DNA from: Paenibacillus sp. USDA918EY
GTDB taxonomy: Bacteria; Bacillota; Bacilli; Paenibacillales; Paenibacillaceae
DNA: 64,000 bases
Direction of reading: 5' to 3'
Assembly: GCF_009870825.1 (NCBI RefSeq)
Contig: NZ_WTWY01000001.1
Coordinates: forward strand, 1 to 64,000
Numbering within the stretch: position 1 is the first letter of the stretch; every line of letters starts with the position of its first letter. The notes beneath the pieces are model-generated. The model worked only from the letters and a program-made list of their open reading frames with translations, was not told where the DNA came from and did not search any database. This document shows positions 23,297 through 30,169 of this stretch, one piece after another. The position numbers were made by a program, and so were the translations under genes.

Positions 23297-23352
23297 CCCA
23301 AGCGCTTGGGATTATAAGGGCGAAGGCCCTGCTTGGCAGGGTTCTTTTTTTT
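23297..23352 (+). terminator. palindrome plus strong terminator after endolysin
   Basis: A 14-bp perfect palindrome CCCAAGCGCTTGGG lies just after the stop, then CCCTGC-TTG-GCAGGG (23327-23341) with a long T-run. This ends the late operon. Confidence 0.85.
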
Positions 23353-23455
23353 CATATTTACATTTTGTCCCAAATGATTTATTATTAACTTGCGCGGATC
23401 GGAAGCACCGCCGCGCTGTCGCTTTTTATACAAGCGCTGGGTTAAAATTGATTAC

Positions 23456-23497
23456 AAAAAAAACGCCCGTGGGTTTAACTCCGCAGGCGTTTTTTTT
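23456..23497. terminator. bidirectional terminator between late operon and leftward genes
   Basis: An A8 run, ACGCC, GGCGT and a T8 run form a symmetric hairpin that can stop transcripts from both sides. It overlaps the 3' end of the leftward zinc-ribbon gene. Confidence 0.75.
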
Positions 23498-23738
23498 CAT
23501 AATTTTCGGAAAAATACTCCTGGCAATCTGCGCAATAACTCGGCTTTGTTCCCCTTTTAATGTCTGGCTCCTTCCAGGGCTTTCCGCATTTCGGACAAAT
23601 TGGCTTTTCGGCGTTGAGCACCCGACGTCTACGATAATCGTATGTCTTATGCGTTGGTCTGCAATATCGTTGATGCTGGGTATCAGTCTTAAATTCAATC
23701 CCACAATATGCGCATTCCTTCGTATACCGTCCGTTCAT
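23475..23738 (-). CDS. zinc-ribbon phage protein, 87 aa
   Basis: Two cysteine modules: CAYCGIEF ... RYCRPTHK near the N-terminus and CPKCGKPW ... YCADCQEYF near the C-terminus. Many basic residues between them (YDYRRRRV) suggest nucleic acid binding. It lies 2 nt after the upstream leftward gene, so the two form an operon that converges on the lysis genes. No named family. Confidence 0.55.
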   Translation of the reverse strand: MNGRYTKECAYCGIEFKTDTQHQRYCRPTHKTYDYRRRRVLNAEKPICPKCGKPWKEPDIKRGTKPSYCADCQEYFSENYEKKRLRS

Positions 23739-23740
23739 AC

Positions 23741-24013
23741 TTAGTTATCTTCCTCTAATTCAACTTTATGTTCTTCTGCAAGAGCAGACAGGACGCGTGG
23801 AAGTGCGTCAAATCTCTTTTTTCCATCAGCCTTTAACCATCCAAGGGTTCGCACCAAAAGGTCAAAGTCCTTGTCACGGATTGCTTTTTCGAAATTTCTC
23901 ACATGAGTTTCATATTCTGTTTGCCATTCAGCCGACCAATCTACGGCGATCTTTTGCTTGAGTTCGGGTTTACTTGCCTTACGCAATCTTTGGCTTATCG
24001 ATAATCTCCCCAT
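23741..24013 (-). CDS. hypothetical protein, 90 aa
   Basis: Helical, charged protein (MGRLSISQRLRKASKPELKQ, RTLGWLKADGKKRFDALPRV). Ribosome site GGAGGT lies upstream on the minus strand. First gene of a two-gene leftward unit with the zinc-ribbon protein. Function not recognised; position in the accessory right end suggests a lysogenic or host-directed role. Confidence 0.5.
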   Translation of the reverse strand: MGRLSISQRLRKASKPELKQKIAVDWSAEWQTEYETHVRNFEKAIRDKDFDLLVRTLGWLKADGKKRFDALPRVLSALAEEHKVELEEDN

Positions 24014-24072
24014 CGGTAGTACCTCCGTAGTTAATATAATCCTACTCTATCAGTTTTTTGAATTTAAATCTA

Positions 24073-24105
24073 CGCATCGAAGGAAATGGAGACCCCTCCG
24101 ATGCG
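24073..24105 (-). terminator. hairpin after leftward 112-aa gene
   Basis: CGCATCG and CGATGCG pair over 7 bp (extendable by AGG/CCT with a bulge). On the minus strand an AT-rich but not pure-U stretch follows, so it is a moderate terminator for the gene ending at 24115. Confidence 0.5.
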
Positions 24106-24114
24106 CTTGTGTAA

Positions 24115-24450
24115 TTAATGCTCTAACTCTTTTACCAGTTGTCTCTCGGCCAACTCTCTGAGCGGCTTAAATCGTTTATCATCGAGCAAATGATCGTTGC
24201 CAGTGCTCAAAATAGCCTGTAATGCTCGTTCATCCGACACGACCTCCGCCCAATCACGTTGCCCCTCCCATTGAGTTCCATGGATCAGGACGTAGCGGCC
24301 ATCGCGGAGTTTCGTGATACCAAGGTGCGTCCCCAGACCGCCATCCGTCCAATCGCTTCCATTCCAAAAATCAAGATGGGAGTTGTATTCCACCCTGGCA
24401 ATTACGGGACCTTGTGCAAGCTCATTTTCATACACATTTACTTTAGACAT
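24115..24450 (-). CDS. hypothetical protein, about 111 aa
   Basis: MSKVNVYENELAQ start chosen because GGAGG lies about 8-9 nt upstream; two other ATG codons are directly against the ribosome site. Beta-rich N-terminal half with LGTHLGITKLRDGRYVLIHGTQWEG and a helical C-terminus (RELAERQLVKELEH). The LRDGRYVLI/HGTQWEG part looks like a small binding domain, but I cannot name it. Confidence 0.5.
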   Translation of the reverse strand: MSKVNVYENELAQGPVIARVEYNSHLDFWNGSDWTDGGLGTHLGITKLRDGRYVLIHGTQWEGQRDWAEVVSDERALQAILSTGNDHLLDDKRFKPLRELAERQLVKELEH

Positions 24451-24482
24451 TCTCATCATCCTCCGATTTTTGTTATAATGGA

Positions 24483-24537
24483 GGGCGGGAAGGCCGTGAG
24501 AAGTTTTTCCCGCCCGAGCCGCTTATACCGAGCGGCT
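24483..24537 (-). terminator. two hairpins downstream of 134-aa leftward gene
   Basis: AGCCGCT/AGCGGCT (24517-24523 and 24531-24537) overlaps the stop codon; GGGCGGGAA/TTCCCGCCC (24483-24491 and 24507-24515) follows on the minus strand. There is no clear U-tract, so the pair may stabilise mRNA as well as terminate. Confidence 0.4.
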
Positions 24538-24927
24538 TTCTTCTTGTACTGCTACTAGGACTCTGTCCAAATCCACTTCTACGTACTCACCATCCACGAC
24601 TTGAAACAACTGCTTGCGCTTGCCGTTGAAAAATTCGTAAAACCCGTCATTGAGGCGAAAAACCTTCTCGCCGTACTCGTTATCCCAATCCTTGTTGAGG
24701 AATTTTCTGGCCAGTTTGTAAACCGGATGAGTACCCGTAATCTCAGCGACCCATGTCTTTGTCTTCTTGGTGTCTGCCTTCAATTCAAGTTCAAACTTCT
24801 TCTTTACTGCTTTCACCTCCTTCCACGCCATGGTGAGAGCCTGGGAGAAGTATTCCTTTGCTTTGCCTCCAAATTTAGCAACTGCCGCCTTTGCGATTTC
24901 CCAAGCTCTTACCATGACCTTCTTCAT
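24523..24927 (-). CDS. hypothetical protein, 134 aa, divergent to XRE regulator
   Basis: N-terminal amphipathic helical stretch VRAWEIAKAAVAKFGGKAKE followed by FSQALTMAWKEVK: this motif occurs, as I recall, at the start of several otherwise unrelated proteins of Firmicutes mobile elements. The C-terminal part (THPVYKLARKFLNKDWDNEYG, FFNGKRKQLFQVVDGEYVEV) is of unknown fold. It has its own consensus promoter, divergent from the XRE gene and overlapped by the putative operator repeats, which makes it the likely target of that regulator. Confidence 0.5.
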   Translation of the reverse strand: MKKVMVRAWEIAKAAVAKFGGKAKEYFSQALTMAWKEVKAVKKKFELELKADTKKTKTWVAEITGTHPVYKLARKFLNKDWDNEYGEKVFRLNDGFYEFFNGKRKQLFQVVDGEYVEVDLDRVLVAVQEESRSV

Positions 24928-24971
24928 TTTCGATTACCTCCATTTGTTATTATGTTTCACTTCCTGTACTT

Positions 24972-25000
24972 AATATACTATATCGAAAACATTATGTCAA
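24972..25000 (-). promoter_or_regulatory. sigma-A promoter for the leftward 134-aa gene
   Basis: Read on the minus strand: TTGACA, 17-nt spacer, TATATT. A TTATGT element (24992-24997) overlaps the -35 and another (24950-24955) lies downstream of the -10. Confidence 0.75.
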
Positions 25001-25009
25001 ACAAAATAT

Positions 25010-25044
25010 TTGCTTTTATGTACTTTTTATCTTATATTATGTAC
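25010..25044 (+). promoter_or_regulatory. promoter and direct-repeat operator of the XRE gene
   Basis: TTGCTT (25010-25015), 17-nt spacer, TATATT (25033-25038). The octamer TTATGTAC occurs at 25016-25023 and 25037-25044, 21 bp apart (two helical turns), one in the spacer and one covering the -10/start. This is the layout of an autoregulated repressor. Confidence 0.65.
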
Positions 25045-25069
25045 ATGGAATACAGAAAGGTGTGATTGT

Positions 25070-25294
25070 ATGGCATTTACTTATAAGCCGTTGTTTAAGC
25101 TGCTGATCGATAGAGATATGAAAAAGACAGATTTACGTGGGGCGGTCGGAATAGGGCCGTCAACGCTGGCGAAGTTTGAAAAAGGAGAGTACGTGTCTTT
25201 AGAAGTACTGGATCGGCTGTGTAATTATTTTGGAGTCCAGCCAAATGATTTGCTCGAACATATCCCAGACGCCCAAAATACCACCGAGGCATAA
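25070..25294 (+). CDS. small XRE-family helix-turn-helix regulator
   Basis: 74 residues, almost all one HTH domain: FKLLIDRDMKKTDLRGAVGI, then recognition helix GPSTLAKFEKGEYVSLEVLD and LCNYFGVQPNDLLEH. It is the Cro/YozG-type minimal regulator without a C-terminal domain. AGAAAGGTG precedes the ATG. It stands divergent to the 134-aa gene with repeated TTATGT elements over both promoters. It could be the prophage's second regulator or the antitoxin-like partner of its neighbour; the main CI-type repressor would be outside the window. Confidence 0.82.
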   Translation: MAFTYKPLFKLLIDRDMKKTDLRGAVGIGPSTLAKFEKGEYVSLEVLDRLCNYFGVQPNDLLEHIPDAQNTTEA

Positions 25295-25316
25295 GTAGCC
25301 AAAGTGGTATTTTTTT
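25277..25316 (+). terminator. terminator of the XRE gene
   Basis: AATACCAC and GTGGTATT pair over 8 bp, with a T7 run; the left arm is inside the coding region. Confidence 0.75.
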
Positions 25317-25345
25317 GTACTCAGAAATGCAGTTAGGATTTTTTA

Positions 25346-25389
25346 TTGAATATCGAACGCATGTTTGTGTATAATAAGAACAAATGTTC
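25346..25389 (+). promoter_or_regulatory. SOS-type promoter with two LexA boxes
   Basis: TTGAAT, 18-nt spacer and TATAAT (25370-25375). CGAACGCATGTTTG (25354-25367) fits the Bacillus LexA/DinR consensus CGAAC-N4-GTTYG and fills the spacer; a second palindrome GAACAAATGTTC (25378-25389) covers the start site. DNA damage should therefore induce the YolD-like gene. Confidence 0.75.
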
Positions 25390-25407
25390 TTGAATGGAGG
25401 TCGCTAT

Positions 25408-25740
25408 ATGGCATCAAAACTGGAAGGAAACGGGCTATTTGAGTCGTCTCGGATGATTTTGCCGGAACACCGGGAAGCGTACAACCAATATATGATCCAC
25501 AAGGATCCGCGCCCTAAGCCGGTGATCGACGAGCAGGAATGGCAGCAGATCGGCCAGGCGCTACAGGATTCGTTTAACCGACATGTTCCGGTGACTCTGG
25601 AACTTTATGACCCATATGAGGATAAACAGGCGACCGGATTTGTCACCGTGATCAACATGTTTCGAAAGGAAATAAAATTGCGTTACGACGACGATTGGGA
25701 TTGGATAAAATTTGATGATATCATTCAGGCGAATATTTAG
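25408..25740 (+). CDS. YolD-like protein, SOS-regulated
   Basis: 110 residues from an ATG with GGAGG upstream (a longer frame exists, but its start lies in the operator region). N-terminus KLEGNGLFESSRMILPEHRE, middle IDEQEWQQIGQALQDS and C-terminal IKLRYDDDWDWIKFDDII are the YolD-like signature. YolD genes usually sit next to a Y-family polymerase (UvrX/ImuB-like) and are thought to aid it; here no polymerase gene follows, so it is an orphan copy. Confidence 0.85.
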   Translation: MASKLEGNGLFESSRMILPEHREAYNQYMIHKDPRPKPVIDEQEWQQIGQALQDSFNRHVPVTLELYDPYEDKQATGFVTVINMFRKEIKLRYDDDWDWIKFDDIIQANI

Positions 25741-25779
25741 AAAAAAGCCCACTAACCTAATTGGTCGGTGGGCTTTTTA
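25741..25779. terminator. bidirectional terminator
   Basis: AAAAAGCCCAC ... GTGGGCTTTTT pair over 11 bp between the convergent YolD-like and glycine-zipper genes. Confidence 0.85.
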
Positions 25780-25783
25780 CGTA

Positions 25784-26206
25784 TCAAAGTAAAGCGGCAA
25801 GTTTTTGATATTCCTTCTGATCGCAGCGGCAGTAAATAGTACCTTCAAATGGACCGTCGGTAAAAGATATTACAGCAAGGGAATTATCCTTCCTTCTCCC
25901 GCCGATCGCTGCGCCAGCAAGCAAACCTATACCGCCCGTAAGGACCCCGCCTACAATTGCACCAGCAGCTGCTTTGCCAGCACTACGCTTTCCTTTTTCA
26001 TCCCACTCCATTTTAGTGACAGTGATCTTGTTTCCTGAGACCAAGAGAGTATATGGTTCGTCCCCTTTGGTAAATGTGACTCGCCCGGCCTTTACTTTTG
26101 GATGTCCGCCTATATATTCGAGCATGACCGCCTTGCCAGCACCAATGGCTTTTCCATCCGCAGTTGCTTGTTTAAGATCGGCTTTCATTTTGTCGAAAAT
26201 CCCCAT
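25784..26206 (-). CDS. hypothetical protein with glycine-zipper segment, 140 aa
   Basis: N-terminal helical region (MGIFDKMKADLKQATADGKA), a beta-rich part (GRVTFTKGDEPYTLLVSGNK), then a Gly/Ala stretch of about 28 residues (AIVGGVLTGGIGLLAGAAIGG) that could be a glycine zipper membrane hairpin, and a C-terminal beta/charged part. Similar proteins are common in Firmicutes genomes without assigned role. GGGAGG precedes the start on the minus strand. It is the last gene of the prophage before the attachment region. Confidence 0.6.
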   Translation of the reverse strand: MGIFDKMKADLKQATADGKAIGAGKAVMLEYIGGHPKVKAGRVTFTKGDEPYTLLVSGNKITVTKMEWDEKGKRSAGKAAAGAIVGGVLTGGIGLLAGAAIGGRRKDNSLAVISFTDGPFEGTIYCRCDQKEYQKLAALL

Positions 26207-26314
26207 AATTTGACCTCCCTATGTAAAATCAATAACAGTTTATCAAGGATAGGAAAATTTAACCACAATAAAAGTGTGATATTAAGGAATAGTAAAGTGC
26301 TTTTTGGATTATTT

Positions 26315-26400
26315 GGTGGACAATAGGTGGACAATTCAGTGGGTTGTCCCAAAACGATTTTCCTGAAACGCTTGATATATAAGGGTTTTTAGCAAATAAA
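26315..26400. other. candidate right attachment region of prophage
   Basis: GGTGGACAAT occurs twice 11 bp apart (26315-26324 and 26326-26335), followed by a partly inverted GTGGGTTGTCCC. Then comes CTTGATATATAAGGGTTTTT, a string that in my experience follows integrase genes of Firmicutes elements near attP. The repeats look like integrase arm sites. All prophage-type genes end here and housekeeping genes begin at 26.7 kb. The core cannot be defined without the left end. Confidence 0.4.
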
Positions 26401-26403
26401 ATC

Positions 26404-26430
26404 GGGCGCCCCTTTCGGGACGCCCTTTCA
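26404..26430 (+). terminator. GC-rich hairpin near prophage end
   Basis: GGGCG-C-CCC, TTTC loop, GGG-A-CGCCC followed by TTTC. It may be the terminator of the chromosomal gene interrupted on the left side of the prophage. Confidence 0.55.
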
Positions 26431-26695
26431 TGGGAGAGGAGAAACCGGACGAAGAGCTTATGGGGAAACGTAAGCTTTCCGCGGTTGTCTACGACATTCG
26501 TTGATGTCGATAGTTAAAGCATTCCCCTTATAGCCCTCTTTATACATCCCTTTCCAAAAAAATTGTCCGAGGGGTTCATTTTTCAAATTCGGGTTGGTTG
26601 TGGTACGATATTCGTCAGAAAAAGGCATGCTGCGAACTTCTGAATGGACAGCATCGCACAAAAGAATTTTTAACGACGAAAATGGGTGAAACAAC
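26431..26695. other. gap between prophage end and rsmD
   Basis: No confident gene. On the minus strand a 56-codon frame (26458-26628) encodes a peptide containing PNLKNEPLGQFFWKGMYKEG and TIDINECRRQ; its composition looks protein-like, but it has no good ribosome site and I do not recognise it. It could be a remnant. No strong promoter for rsmD is evident, though GGGTG precedes its GTG. Confidence 0.3.
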
Positions 26696-27310
26696 GTGAG
26701 AGTAGTATCGGGGAGCGCCAAAGGAAGGCCGCTGAAGGCAGTCCCGGGCATGGGGACGCGTCCGACGACGGATAAGGTGAAGGAAGCGATTTTCAGCATG
26801 ATCGGTCCATTTTTTGACGGGGGAGTTGCCCTTGATCTGTTTGCGGGGACCGGTGGACTTGCGATCGAGGCGCTGAGCCGGGGGATGGAAAAGGCGATTT
26901 TTATCGACATGGACCCGAAAAGCATCGAAACGGTCCGGGCCAACCTGAAGGCCGCCAAGCTGGAGGAAAAGGCCGAAGTGTACCGCAATGAGGCGGAACG
27001 GGCGCTCAAAGCGCTCGCGAAGCGCGGGGTCGTGCTGGACGTCGTGTTTTTGGACCCGCCGTACCGGATGAAAAACGGAGACAAGCTGATGGAAGCGATG
27101 CACGAAAAAAACATGCTGGCAAGCGGGGCGACGATCGTTCTCGAACATGAATCGGGTTACGAATACCCGGCCGAGTTCGGCCCTTTTGCTTGCGTCCGGC
27201 ATGCGGTGTACGGGGAAACGGCGGTTTCCATTTACAAATATGACGAACATGATGCGGCCTCGTCCGAAGACGAAGCCGCCGGGGAGGCCGAGAATGAGCT
27301 CGACGAATAA
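26696..27310 (+). CDS. rsmD: 16S rRNA (guanine966-N2)-methyltransferase
   Basis: 204 residues. [18 protein letters not shown] start, [14 protein letters not shown], AdoMet loop [18 protein letters not shown] and catalytic FLDPPY are the RsmD signature. It methylates G966 of 16S rRNA in the 30S subunit. GTG start. An acidic C-terminal extension of about 20 residues ([16 protein letters not shown]) is unusual. It overlaps coaD by 17 nt, the order also seen in B. subtilis (ylbH-coaD). Confidence 0.93.
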   Translation: MRVVSGSAKGRPLKAVPGMGTRPTTDKVKEAIFSMIGPFFDGGVALDLFAGTGGLAIEALSRGMEKAIFIDMDPKSIETVRANLKAAKLEEKAEVYRNEAERALKALAKRGVVLDVVFLDPPYRMKNGDKLMEAMHEKNMLASGATIVLEHESGYEYPAEFGPFACVRHAVYGETAVSIYKYDEHDAASSEDEAAGEAENELDE

Positions 27311-27788
27311 AAGAATCGCGGTATATCCGGGAAGTTTCGATCCGGTCACGATGGGCCATTTGGACATCATTCAGCGCGCGGCAAGGCAATTTGACGTTCT
27401 GGTGGTGGCCGTGCTGGTCAACCGGAGCAAACAGCCGCTGTTTTCGCTTGAAGAAAGGATGGATTTGATCCGAAAAGTAACGACCCACCTGCCCAATGTG
27501 GAGGTGGACAGCTTTCATGACCTGACGGCCAATTACGTGCGTCTGCGGAACGCGCAGGCGATCGTGCGCGGGGTACGCTCCGTGACGGATTTCGAATACG
27601 AGCTGCAGATGGCGTCCGCCAATCATAAGCTGAATCCGGATGCCGAAACCGTCTTTATGATGACCAATCCGAAATATTCGTATTTAAGCTCGAGCATTGT
27701 CAGAGAGATCGCAGCCTATCAGGGGGACGTCAAGGATCTGGTTCCGCCTGAGGTGGAGGATGCGCTGCGCCTGAAATTCGGCGGCTAA
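27294..27788 (+). CDS. coaD: phosphopantetheine adenylyltransferase
   Basis: 164 residues, normal length. [18 protein letters not shown] carries the TxGH-type nucleotidyl-transfer motif; [17 protein letters not shown] and SSSIVREIA complete the family pattern. It makes dephospho-CoA from 4'-phosphopantetheine and ATP, and so feeds the acyl carrier protein pathway encoded 8 kb downstream. The frame is open upstream, but the ATG inside the rsmD end matches the known N-terminus. Its stop overlaps the end of convergent ylbJ. Confidence 0.95.
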   Translation: MSSTNKRIAVYPGSFDPVTMGHLDIIQRAARQFDVLVVAVLVNRSKQPLFSLEERMDLIRKVTTHLPNVEVDSFHDLTANYVRLRNAQAIVRGVRSVTDFEYELQMASANHKLNPDAETVFMMTNPKYSYLSSSIVREIAAYQGDVKDLVPPEVEDALRLKFGG

Positions 27789-29005
27789 CGCGGAAATTTG
27801 CGGGACGGCTGCAGCAGCATGAACAAAAGCGAGCATACCAGCATGGCGGCCAGCATCATACCCTGCCACTGAAACAGCTGCGGCACGATTTTCCATAACG
27901 TCAAATAACCGCTCCAATCGGCCGCAAGCTCTCCGTTGCCGTTAAACGCGTTGCTCGCGTTTTTCGGAAAATAGCGGAGAAGCGGCCAGGCGAACCAAGT
28001 GCCCGCGAAAGCGAGCGCGCCGTGAAGCAGGCGGACAAGCGCGAAACGGAACCAGCGGATGCCCGTCTTTCTCAGCAGCGACATGGATTGCAGCATGGCG
28101 CAGATGCCGCCGAAGCCGAGCAGGGCCGAAATGACGGACCACTGCGTGCGATCCGCGGCAAAGACCGCCGCGCTGGCGTCCCTTGTTCCGAGATGCACCT
28201 CGAAAGCTCCGGACAACACGTAAGCGGGAAGGCCGGACGGCAGAAAACGGCTGGCGATTTGGATGACGACCGCAAAAACGATGATATAGCCGCCGATCAT
28301 CATCAAGGTTTGCACGGCGTTCGTGACCGAATCGCCCAGCAGCCTCCCGAATCCGCGGCCGTCTTTGGCATGGGCCACCTTGGCGGCATGAAGGGAGCGG
28401 ACGAGCAGTGAACGCCGGTCTTTGCGGTTGCCTTTATTCCCTGCATCATTTCCCGAGGTTTTGCTATCGGCGGGGCGCTTTCGTCCGAGCAAAAGAAATG
28501 CGAGCAGACCGGCGGCCCAATGAACGGCCAGCACGATATACCCTGCCGAAGGTTCGTGCATCAATCCGGTCGCGATGACGACGAGAACCAGCATCGGGTT
28601 GCAAAAATGGGAAAGGGCGGCGAGCCTGTTGGCATCCTGACCGCTTAATTCCCCTTGGTCGAACAGCCGCCGGGCGGATTGGGCTCCTCCGGGATAACCC
28701 GTCGTCATGCCCATCGCCAAAACCCAGCCGCCAACGCCGGGAAGCCCGAACAGTCGTTTCATCAGCGGCTCGAGCCATGCGCCCAAGGCATGTATCCAGC
28801 CGTACGCGATCAATATTTCGGATAAAACAAGAAAAGGAAGCAGCGCCGGAAAAACGATCTGCCACCATAATCGCAGACCCTGCAGGGAAGCCTGAAAGGC
28901 CGGTGTTGGAGAACTGACGACGGCAGCCACCAGCGCCAGGGCGCCTGCCCCTAGCAGTACCGTGGCGGCAGCGGGCGTGAAGCGGAGAGGGGCTTTTTTT
29001 TTCAT
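27785..29005 (-). CDS. ylbJ: sporulation integral membrane protein YlbJ
   Basis: About 406 residues with many membrane helices: [40 protein letters not shown] and [15 protein letters not shown] are typical of YlbJ/SpoVM-associated gate-domain proteins. In B. subtilis YlbJ is needed for spore cortex formation. Start is MKKKAPLRF, with AGAGGTG upstream; a longer frame adds 19 improbable residues. It is transcribed against coaD and divergent from ylbL. Confidence 0.9.
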   Translation of the reverse strand: MKKKAPLRFTPAAATVLLGAGALALVAAVVSSPTPAFQASLQGLRLWWQIVFPALLPFLVLSEILIAYGWIHALGAWLEPLMKRLFGLPGVGGWVLAMGMTTGYPGGAQSARRLFDQGELSGQDANRLAALSHFCNPMLVLVVIATGLMHEPSAGYIVLAVHWAAGLLAFLLLGRKRPADSKTSGNDAGNKGNRKDRRSLLVRSLHAAKVAHAKDGRGFGRLLGDSVTNAVQTLMMIGGYIIVFAVVIQIASRFLPSGLPAYVLSGAFEVHLGTRDASAAVFAADRTQWSVISALLGFGGICAMLQSMSLLRKTGIRWFRFALVRLLHGALAFAGTWFAWPLLRYFPKNASNAFNGNGELAADWSGYLTLWKIVPQLFQWQGMMLAAMLVCSLLFMLLQPSRKFPR

Positions 29006-29106
29006 GATTTTCACCTCTTCTGAGTAAACATAGCTAGTACACAATCTATGCGGGAAAGACAACCATAAGACCAGGGGAGCAGGATGGAATGAGAGAAGGG
29101 AAAAAT

Positions 29107-30147
29107 ATGCAGCGCACGAAAAAACGGGAATCGGCCCGCCTGATCCTCTACATTTTTGCGGTGGCCCTGCTGGTATACGTGACGGTATACATGCCGACGC
29201 CGTATATCATTTACCAGCCGGGAAGCGCGGACGAAGTCAAGCCGATGCTTTCCGTCCAAAAAGGGGACCCCGAGGAAAAAGGCGCTTTTATGATGACGAC
29301 GGTATCGGCGAGTTACGCCAATCTGGTCATGCTTGTCGTTTCGGCCTTTAATCCGAATGCGGAAATCGACAAAAAACAGGCGCGATTGGGCGACCGCAGC
29401 GAAGACGAATATGCCGCGGAGCAGGTATATCTGATGAGCGATTCGCAATCCTCGGCCATGGAAGCGGCGTACCATGAAGCACATGTTCCGTACAGCATCG
29501 AACCGCAATATTTGTTTATTTTTTCAACGCCGGAAGGAGACGAAGCACGCAAAAACTTCAAGCCGGGCGACCGCCTTTCCGAAGTCGACGGGAAACCGGT
29601 GACCGACAATAAAAGCTTGACCGACCTGCTTCAAACGAAAAAAGTGGGGGATCAGGTTACCGTCAAATTAATCCGGAGCGGCAAAACGCTGGAGGAAAAC
29701 GTGAAGCTGATCGAGCTGAAGGATAAGGACACCAACAAAACGCGTCCGGGGCTTGGCGTCACGATCGCAACGATGCAAAAAGTCGTATCCCGGGATCCGG
29801 GGCTGCAGGTCAATTTCGAAAATACCCGCGTCGGCGGGCCGTCCGCCGGCCTGATGTTCACGATGGAAATCTACAATCAGCTGACGAAGGGTGATTTGTC
29901 CAAAGGTTACCAGGTTGCGGGCACGGGTACGATCGACAAGGACGGCAACGTCGGCCCGATCGGCGGGGTTCAGCATAAAATCGTCGCCGCCGACCGGAAA
30001 CATGCGGAAATCTTTTTCGTTCCGAAGGATAATTACGCGGAAGCGAAAGCGAAAGCGGACAAAATAAAAACCGGCATGAAACTCGTGCCGGTGGAAAAGC
30101 TGGAGGATGCCATCGGCTATATGGAGAAACTTCAGGCCAAATCCTGA
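29107..30147 (+). CDS. ylbL: membrane-anchored Lon-like PDZ protease (YlbL/SepM type)
   Basis: About 346 residues. One N-terminal membrane helix (LILYIFAVALLVYVTVYM), a PDZ domain at about 135-200 (FKPGDRLSEVDGKPVTD) and a Lon-type serine protease domain with Ser246 in RVGGPSAGLMFT and Lys291 in GGVQHKIVAADR. YlbL of B. subtilis degrades the cell division inhibitor YneA; streptococcal SepM matures a pheromone. An in-frame ATG 6 codons upstream is possible; GAAGGG precedes the start chosen. Confidence 0.9.
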   Translation: MQRTKKRESARLILYIFAVALLVYVTVYMPTPYIIYQPGSADEVKPMLSVQKGDPEEKGAFMMTTVSASYANLVMLVVSAFNPNAEIDKKQARLGDRSEDEYAAEQVYLMSDSQSSAMEAAYHEAHVPYSIEPQYLFIFSTPEGDEARKNFKPGDRLSEVDGKPVTDNKSLTDLLQTKKVGDQVTVKLIRSGKTLEENVKLIELKDKDTNKTRPGLGVTIATMQKVVSRDPGLQVNFENTRVGGPSAGLMFTMEIYNQLTKGDLSKGYQVAGTGTIDKDGNVGPIGGVQHKIVAADRKHAEIFFVPKDNYAEAKAKADKIKTGMKLVPVEKLEDAIGYMEKLQAKS

Positions 30148-30169
30148 CGCCGGGGGTTGGAATCCAACC

